NCBI GenBank assembly: GCA_046318595.1
Contig: JBKCTV010000054.1
Location: 1 to 8,203, forward strand
Direction: 5' to 3'
DNA: 8,203 nt
DNA from: DAITMV01 sp046318595
GTDB taxonomy: Bacteria; Pseudomonadota; Gammaproteobacteria; Burkholderiales; Burkholderiaceae_B
In this document: piece by piece, positions 4,973 through 8,203 of the stretch
How the letters are laid out: each line of letters opens with the position of its first letter
How positions within the stretch are numbered: position 1 is the stretch's first letter
The notes under the pieces: generated by a model
Seen by the model: the letters and a program-made list of their open reading frames with translations, nothing else
Databases searched by the model: none
Told to the model about the DNA's origin: nothing
Program-made: the position numbers and the translations under genes

Positions 4973-5551
4973 ATGTCCGTATGGAAAGATTTCAGCAGCG
5001 CCGAAGATCAACAGTCTTTCGACGTCATCCCCAAAAGCACCATCGCCCGCGTGCGCATGTCGATCAAGCCTGGCGGCTACAATGATCCCGATCAAGGCTG
5101 GACGGGCGGCTATGCCACGCTCGGTGATAGCGGCGCGGTTTATCTCAACTGCGAATTCGTCGTCACCGAAGGGCCGTTTGCACGGCGCAAGGTCTGGAGC
5201 CTGATCGGCCTGCACAGCCCGAAAGGCCCGACCTACGCCAACATGGGACGCTCCTTCATCAAGGGTATCCTCAACTCTGCCCGTGGGTTTTCCGCCAAGG
5301 ATGATAGCCCGCAGGCCATGCAAGCCCGCCGCATCAACGGCATCGGTGATCTGGACGGCATCGAATTTACCGCCCGCATCGACATCGAGAAGAACCAGCA
5401 CGGCGAGGACAAGAACGTCATCAAGACGGCGGTTACCAAGGATTCCAAGGACGCTGGCAAAGGCGGTGGCGGTTCCACACCGCCTGCGGCACAAACCCCG
5501 CCCGCCACGGCATCGGCTCCTGCCGCCAATCTTCCCTCTTGGGCGCGGTGA
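4973..5551 (+). CDS. Putative ssDNA-binding/recombination accessory protein (192 aa)
   Basis: A 192-residue protein with AAAGGAG (4959-4965) seven bases upstream of the start. Residues 1-110 look beta-rich: MSVWKDFSSAEDQQSFDVIP, STIARVRMSI, GGYNDPDQGWTGGYATLGDS, VYLNCEFVVTEGP, then WSLIGLHSPKGP and a helix (NMGRSFIKGILNSARGF). A second beta-like part holds IGDLDGIEFTARIDIEK. The last 30 residues are rich in Gly, Pro, Ala and Thr and end NLPSWAR, a folded-core-plus-flexible-tail plan typical of SSBs, though the usual acidic tip is missing. I remember similar unnamed proteins beside Sak4-like ATPases in alphaproteobacterial phages. An SSB-like role is inferred from this plan and from position between ATPase and helicase; no OB-fold signature can be proved by eye. 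Confidence 0.6.
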   Translation: MSVWKDFSSAEDQQSFDVIPKSTIARVRMSIKPGGYNDPDQGWTGGYATLGDSGAVYLNCEFVVTEGPFARRKVWSLIGLHSPKGPTYANMGRSFIKGILNSARGFSAKDDSPQAMQARRINGIGDLDGIEFTARIDIEKNQHGEDKNVIKTAVTKDSKDAGKGGGGSTPPAAQTPPATASAPAANLPSWAR

Positions 5552-5559
5552 GGTGAAGA

Positions 5560-7221
5560 ATGCTGCTGAGGCCAAGACAAAAAGAGCTGGTCACGCGCAC
5601 CGTCGACGCGCTGAACAGGCACGGTAACACGCTGGCCGTCGCCCCCACGGGCGCAGGCAAAACGATCATGCTGTCCGCGATCATCGGCGAAATGTTCAAG
5701 CACGAGCCAGGCAAAGCCTGCGTGCTGGCGCACCGCGACGAGCTGACCTTCCAGAACGAGGATAAGTTCAAGCGCGTCAACCCCGATCTCTCGACCAGCG
5801 TATTCGACGCCTCGGTCAAATCGTGGAACGGCGAAGTCACGTTCGCCATGGTGCAGACGCTCTCGCGCGAGAACAACCTGTCGGCCATGCCGCCGATGGA
5901 TATTCTGGTGATCGACGAAGCGCACCATGCCCGCGCGGACAGCTACATGCGCGTGATCGAGCGCGTTAAACAGGCCAACGCTGGCGTGAAATTGCTGGGC
6001 ATGACCGCCACGCCTAATCGTGGCGACAAGAAAGGCTTGCGTCCGGTTTTCTCGAACGTCTCCGACCAGATCACGGTCAGGGAGTTGATCGCCTCCGGCC
6101 ACCTTGTGCCGCCGCGCACCTTCGTCATGGACGTGGGCGTGCAGGACGAACTGCGCCAGGTAAAAAAGACCGCCAGCGATTTCGACATGGGAGCCGTGTC
6201 GGCGATCATGAACACGCGCCCCATCAACGACGCCGTGGTCAAGCATTGGCATCAAAAAGCCGGAGACCGCAAAACCGTCGTGTTCTGCTCGACCGTCCAG
6301 CACGCCGAGGATGTAGCAAAGAGCTTCAATGGCGCGGGCATCCCCACCGTATTTGTCCACGGCCAGATGACGGATGCCGAGCGCAACGCTGTTTTATCGG
6401 AATACACGGATGGCGAAGCCCAAGTTATCGTCAACGTCGCTGTGCTGACAGAAGGATGGGATCATCCGCCGACCTCTTGCGTCGTGCTGTTGCGTCCCAG
6501 CTCGTATAAATCCACGATGATTCAGATGATCGGTCGCGGCCTGCGCACCATTGATCCGGCTGAATATCCCGACATCCTCCAAAAGGATTGCATCGATCTC
6601 GACTTCGGTACGGCCACGCTGCTACACGGATCGCTGGAACAGGATGTCAATCTCGACGACCAGATCGGCGTCGGCGATGCACCCACCAAGGAATGTCCGG
6701 AATGCGGCGCAGAGGTTCCTGCCGCCGTGAAGGAATGCCCGCTCTGCGGTTATGAATGGAAGGCGCAGGCCGCCGCGAAAGAACTGGCGGAAAACGGTTT
6801 CGTCATGGCCGAGATCGATCTGCTCAAGCGATCCAGCTTCCTGTGGGTCGATTTGCAGCAGAACGACCGCTACTTCTTGGCAACGGGCTTCAATGCCTGG
6901 GGCGGCGTGTTCTTCAAGGATGGCGAATGGCATGCCGTGGGCGGCAAGAAAAACCATGCGCCCAAGCTACTGGCGGTCGGGGAACGTATCGTCTGCTTCG
7001 CCGCTGCCGATGACTGGCTCAACGTCAACGAAACAGATGAAACGGCACACAAGACGCGCTCCTGGGTGCATCAGCCTGCCACGGACAAACAGCTTCAGTA
7101 TCTGCCCGATCATCGCAACGACTTCGGCATGACCCGTTACAAGGCGTCGGCGTTGATGACCATGCGCTTCAACCGCGATGGCATTCACCGCGCCATTCAA
7201 TCCGCGCGAGGTGCTTCATGA
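5560..7221 (+). CDS. SF2 DEAD/DEAH-box helicase with zinc ribbon (553 aa)
   Basis: An ATP-driven DNA (or RNA) helicase of superfamily 2, resembling phage and type III restriction-like helicases. The first RecA domain shows RPRQ (4-7), Walker A APTGAGKT (28-35), LAHRDEL (56-62, motif Ia), DEAH (119-122) and TATP (149-152, motif III). The second RecA domain has VVFCSTVQHAED, NVAVLTEGWDHPP (motif V) and QMIGRGLR (322-329, motif VI). All key residues are present. A four-cysteine zinc ribbon follows (C379, C382, C393, C396; two CPxCG knuckles), then a C-terminal region of about 150 residues including ATDKQLQYLPDHR, a motif I associate with phage accessory domains. GAGGTG (5550-5555) lies four bases upstream. 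It probably unwinds replication or recombination intermediates for this operon. Confidence 0.93.
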   Translation: MLLRPRQKELVTRTVDALNRHGNTLAVAPTGAGKTIMLSAIIGEMFKHEPGKACVLAHRDELTFQNEDKFKRVNPDLSTSVFDASVKSWNGEVTFAMVQTLSRENNLSAMPPMDILVIDEAHHARADSYMRVIERVKQANAGVKLLGMTATPNRGDKKGLRPVFSNVSDQITVRELIASGHLVPPRTFVMDVGVQDELRQVKKTASDFDMGAVSAIMNTRPINDAVVKHWHQKAGDRKTVVFCSTVQHAEDVAKSFNGAGIPTVFVHGQMTDAERNAVLSEYTDGEAQVIVNVAVLTEGWDHPPTSCVVLLRPSSYKSTMIQMIGRGLRTIDPAEYPDILQKDCIDLDFGTATLLHGSLEQDVNLDDQIGVGDAPTKECPECGAEVPAAVKECPLCGYEWKAQAAAKELAENGFVMAEIDLLKRSSFLWVDLQQNDRYFLATGFNAWGGVFFKDGEWHAVGGKKNHAPKLLAVGERIVCFAAADDWLNVNETDETAHKTRSWVHQPATDKQLQYLPDHRNDFGMTRYKASALMTMRFNRDGIHRAIQSARGAS

Positions 7222-7427
7222 TCGACGCAACCGACATCGAAAAACAATGCATGGAACGCACGCTCCAGCCGCTTGGCGAGGTTGTGGCCGAAATCGGGAT
7301 GCCCCAACCCTTGGCCGAATATACCCGCGCCGAAGTCATGACGCTGATCGAAGTCGTCGTCGGCAATTACCAGACGTTCCTCGCGTTAAGCCAGCCACGC
7401 CATGAAGACACAGGGATTCCATTTTAA
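7218..7427 (+). CDS. Small conserved phage protein, DUF6511-like (69 aa)
   Basis: A 69-residue protein beginning MIDATDIEKQCMERTLQPLG, followed by EIGMPQPLAEYTRAEVMTLI and EVVVGNYQTFLAL. The pattern, a short helix, then a P-LxEYTRxEVxTLIEVVV segment, resembles small phage proteins that I recall as DUF6511; the assignment is from memory and tentative. It is helical, acidic and without membrane segments. The ATG overlaps the helicase stop (ATGA) with GAGGTG (7208-7213) four bases upstream, and the nuclease gene begins directly after its stop codon, so it is locked between helicase and nuclease. This suggests a partner or regulator of one of them, but no function is known to me. Confidence 0.72.
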   Translation: MIDATDIEKQCMERTLQPLGEVVAEIGMPQPLAEYTRAEVMTLIEVVVGNYQTFLALSQPRHEDTGIPF

Positions 7428-8180
7428 ATGCTCGATTTCAATCATCGTCCAACCGTCGCCGACCAGATCAATGCGCCTATCGATGCCGCGATCCAATCCG
7501 TGCGCGCCCAGCAGCCGGAGCGCGAATATCTGGGCGCATCGCGCCTGGGCGTATCCTGCGCCCGCGCGCTGCAATACGAATACACGAAAACGCCCAAGGA
7601 CGAGGAATTCAAAGGGCAAACCCTGCGCATTTTCGAGATCGGCCACGCCTTCGAGGCATTGGCGCTGGCATGGCTGCAACAAGCCGGATTTACCGTGTTC
7701 ACAAAGAAGCCTAATGGCGAGGCTTTTGGCTTTTCCGTCGCAGGAGGCAGAATTCGCGGGCATGTGGACGGCATCATCGACGCCGCGCCCGCTGATCTTG
7801 GCATGCGTTTTCCCGCCATCTGGGAATGCAAATCGCTCAACGCCAAATCCTGGCGCGATACCGTCAAGAACGGCCTGAAAAAATCCAAGCCGATCTACGC
7901 CGTTCAGGTCGCCACCTATCAGGCATACATGGAAGGCAGCGTCCCTGGTATTTCCAAAAATCCTGCATTGTTCACCGCCGTCAACAAGGACACGGCGGAG
8001 ATTTATCACGAGCTTGTGCCGTTCGATGCTGCTCTGCCGCAAGAAGCCAGCGACCGCGCCGTCAACCTGATCCGCGCTACCGAGACCGGAGAAGTATTGC
8101 CGCGCGTCGCCATGAGCGATGACCATTTTGAATGCGTTTTCTGTCCTTATCGTGGGCGGTGTTGGCAGGTGACGGCATGA
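7428..8180 (+). CDS. Cas4/RecB-like PD-(D/E)XK nuclease with Fe-S cysteines (250 aa)
   Basis: A 250-residue nuclease of the PD-(D/E)XK superfamily. The catalytic set is Asp114 in GHVDGIID, Glu133-x-Lys135 in WECKS, and Gln160 in AVQVATYQAYM, the usual order for RecB/Cas4-type enzymes. Four cysteines, C44 in the N-terminal LGVSCAR and C236, C239, C245 in CVFCPYRGRCW, match the ligands of the 4Fe-4S cluster that staples the ends of Cas4 and AddB-type nuclease domains. The enzyme probably processes DNA ends to give single strands for the Sak4-like ATPase. It starts directly after the preceding stop with only weak AGGGA 11 bases upstream, so coupled translation is likely. There is no Cas1, Cas2 or CRISPR array nearby, so a phage exonuclease is favoured over CRISPR adaptation. 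Confidence 0.9.
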   Translation: MLDFNHRPTVADQINAPIDAAIQSVRAQQPEREYLGASRLGVSCARALQYEYTKTPKDEEFKGQTLRIFEIGHAFEALALAWLQQAGFTVFTKKPNGEAFGFSVAGGRIRGHVDGIIDAAPADLGMRFPAIWECKSLNAKSWRDTVKNGLKKSKPIYAVQVATYQAYMEGSVPGISKNPALFTAVNKDTAEIYHELVPFDAALPQEASDRAVNLIRATETGEVLPRVAMSDDHFECVFCPYRGRCWQVTA

Positions 8181-8203
8181 CGGGAGCGTGGAACGATTTC
8201 AAC
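8177..8203 (+). CDS. Start of the next operon gene, truncated by the window
   Basis: An ATG overlapping the nuclease stop (ATGA), with AGGTG (8167-8171) five bases upstream, opens a frame reading MTGAWNDFN to the window edge. Nine residues are too few for a family call. The WxDF core resembles the start of the SSB-like protein at 4973 (MSVWKDF), so a second protein of that type is one possibility; a primase or polymerase-associated protein is another. Confidence 0.5.

Noticed and set aside
5233..6360. Long open frame (375 codons) on the minus strand across the SSB-like gene and the helicase.
   Set aside because: It lies antisense to two well-supported genes, shows no recognisable motif, has many low-complexity His/Asp/Gly stretches, and is explained by GC-biased third codon positions that remove stops on the opposite strand.
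7428..8180. Assignment of the Fe-S nuclease as CRISPR adaptation protein Cas4.
   Set aside because: The fold and cysteines are Cas4-like, but no Cas1, Cas2, effector or repeat-spacer array is present and the neighbours are phage replication/recombination genes.

Overview
The window looks like the left/early part of a temperate phage, prophage or phage-like integrative element of an alphaproteobacterium. The DNA is GC-rich with strong GC bias in third codon positions. The leftmost operon has a gene order and protein families (a short MSRLDPNMM-type protein, DUF2924, serine recombinase, ParB-like helix-turn-helix protein) that I associate mainly with alphaproteobacterial mobile elements. No host genus can be named from the sequence alone, and no rRNA, tRNA, insertion sequence or CRISPR array was seen.

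Layout. (1) Positions 1-98, minus strand: the first 32 codons of a divergently transcribed gene whose N-terminus resembles a LexA-type DNA-binding domain, so probably the element's repressor. (2) 99-288: an AT-rich divergent control region with a good minus-strand -35 box, an inverted repeat on its -10 region, and three TCCCG repeats in front of the rightward operon. (3) 289-2688: four tightly coupled genes (small protein, DUF2924, 448-aa serine recombinase, HTH protein), each start overlapping the previous stop. (4) 2689-2895: a spacer with an inverted repeat, two phased A-tracts, a clear intrinsic terminator and a structured leader. (5) 2896-3465: a divergent sigma-70-like protein. (6) 3466-3649: a spacer whose inverted repeats can fold into a three-way junction RNA or into a competing hairpin. 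(7) 3650-8203: a rightward operon of two small proteins, a Sak4-like RecA-fold ATPase, an SSB-like protein, an SF2 helicase with a zinc ribbon, a small conserved protein, a Cas4/RecB-like Fe-S nuclease, and the first nine codons of another gene.

How the parts may work together (inference). The leftward repressor and the rightward integration operon share a regulated divergent promoter region, as in a lysogeny switch. The recombinase would integrate and excise the element, and one of its coupled partners could set directionality. The terminator isolates this operon from the next transcription unit. The sigma-like protein could redirect RNA polymerase to the replication/recombination operon or to genes beyond the window. 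That operon carries a single-strand annealing ATPase, ssDNA-binding protein, helicase and exonuclease, which together would make a self-contained phage DNA recombination/repair set. The most unusual signals are non-coding: the mutually exclusive folds in 3466-3649 and the leader of the sigma gene, which can sequester its own ribosome binding site.
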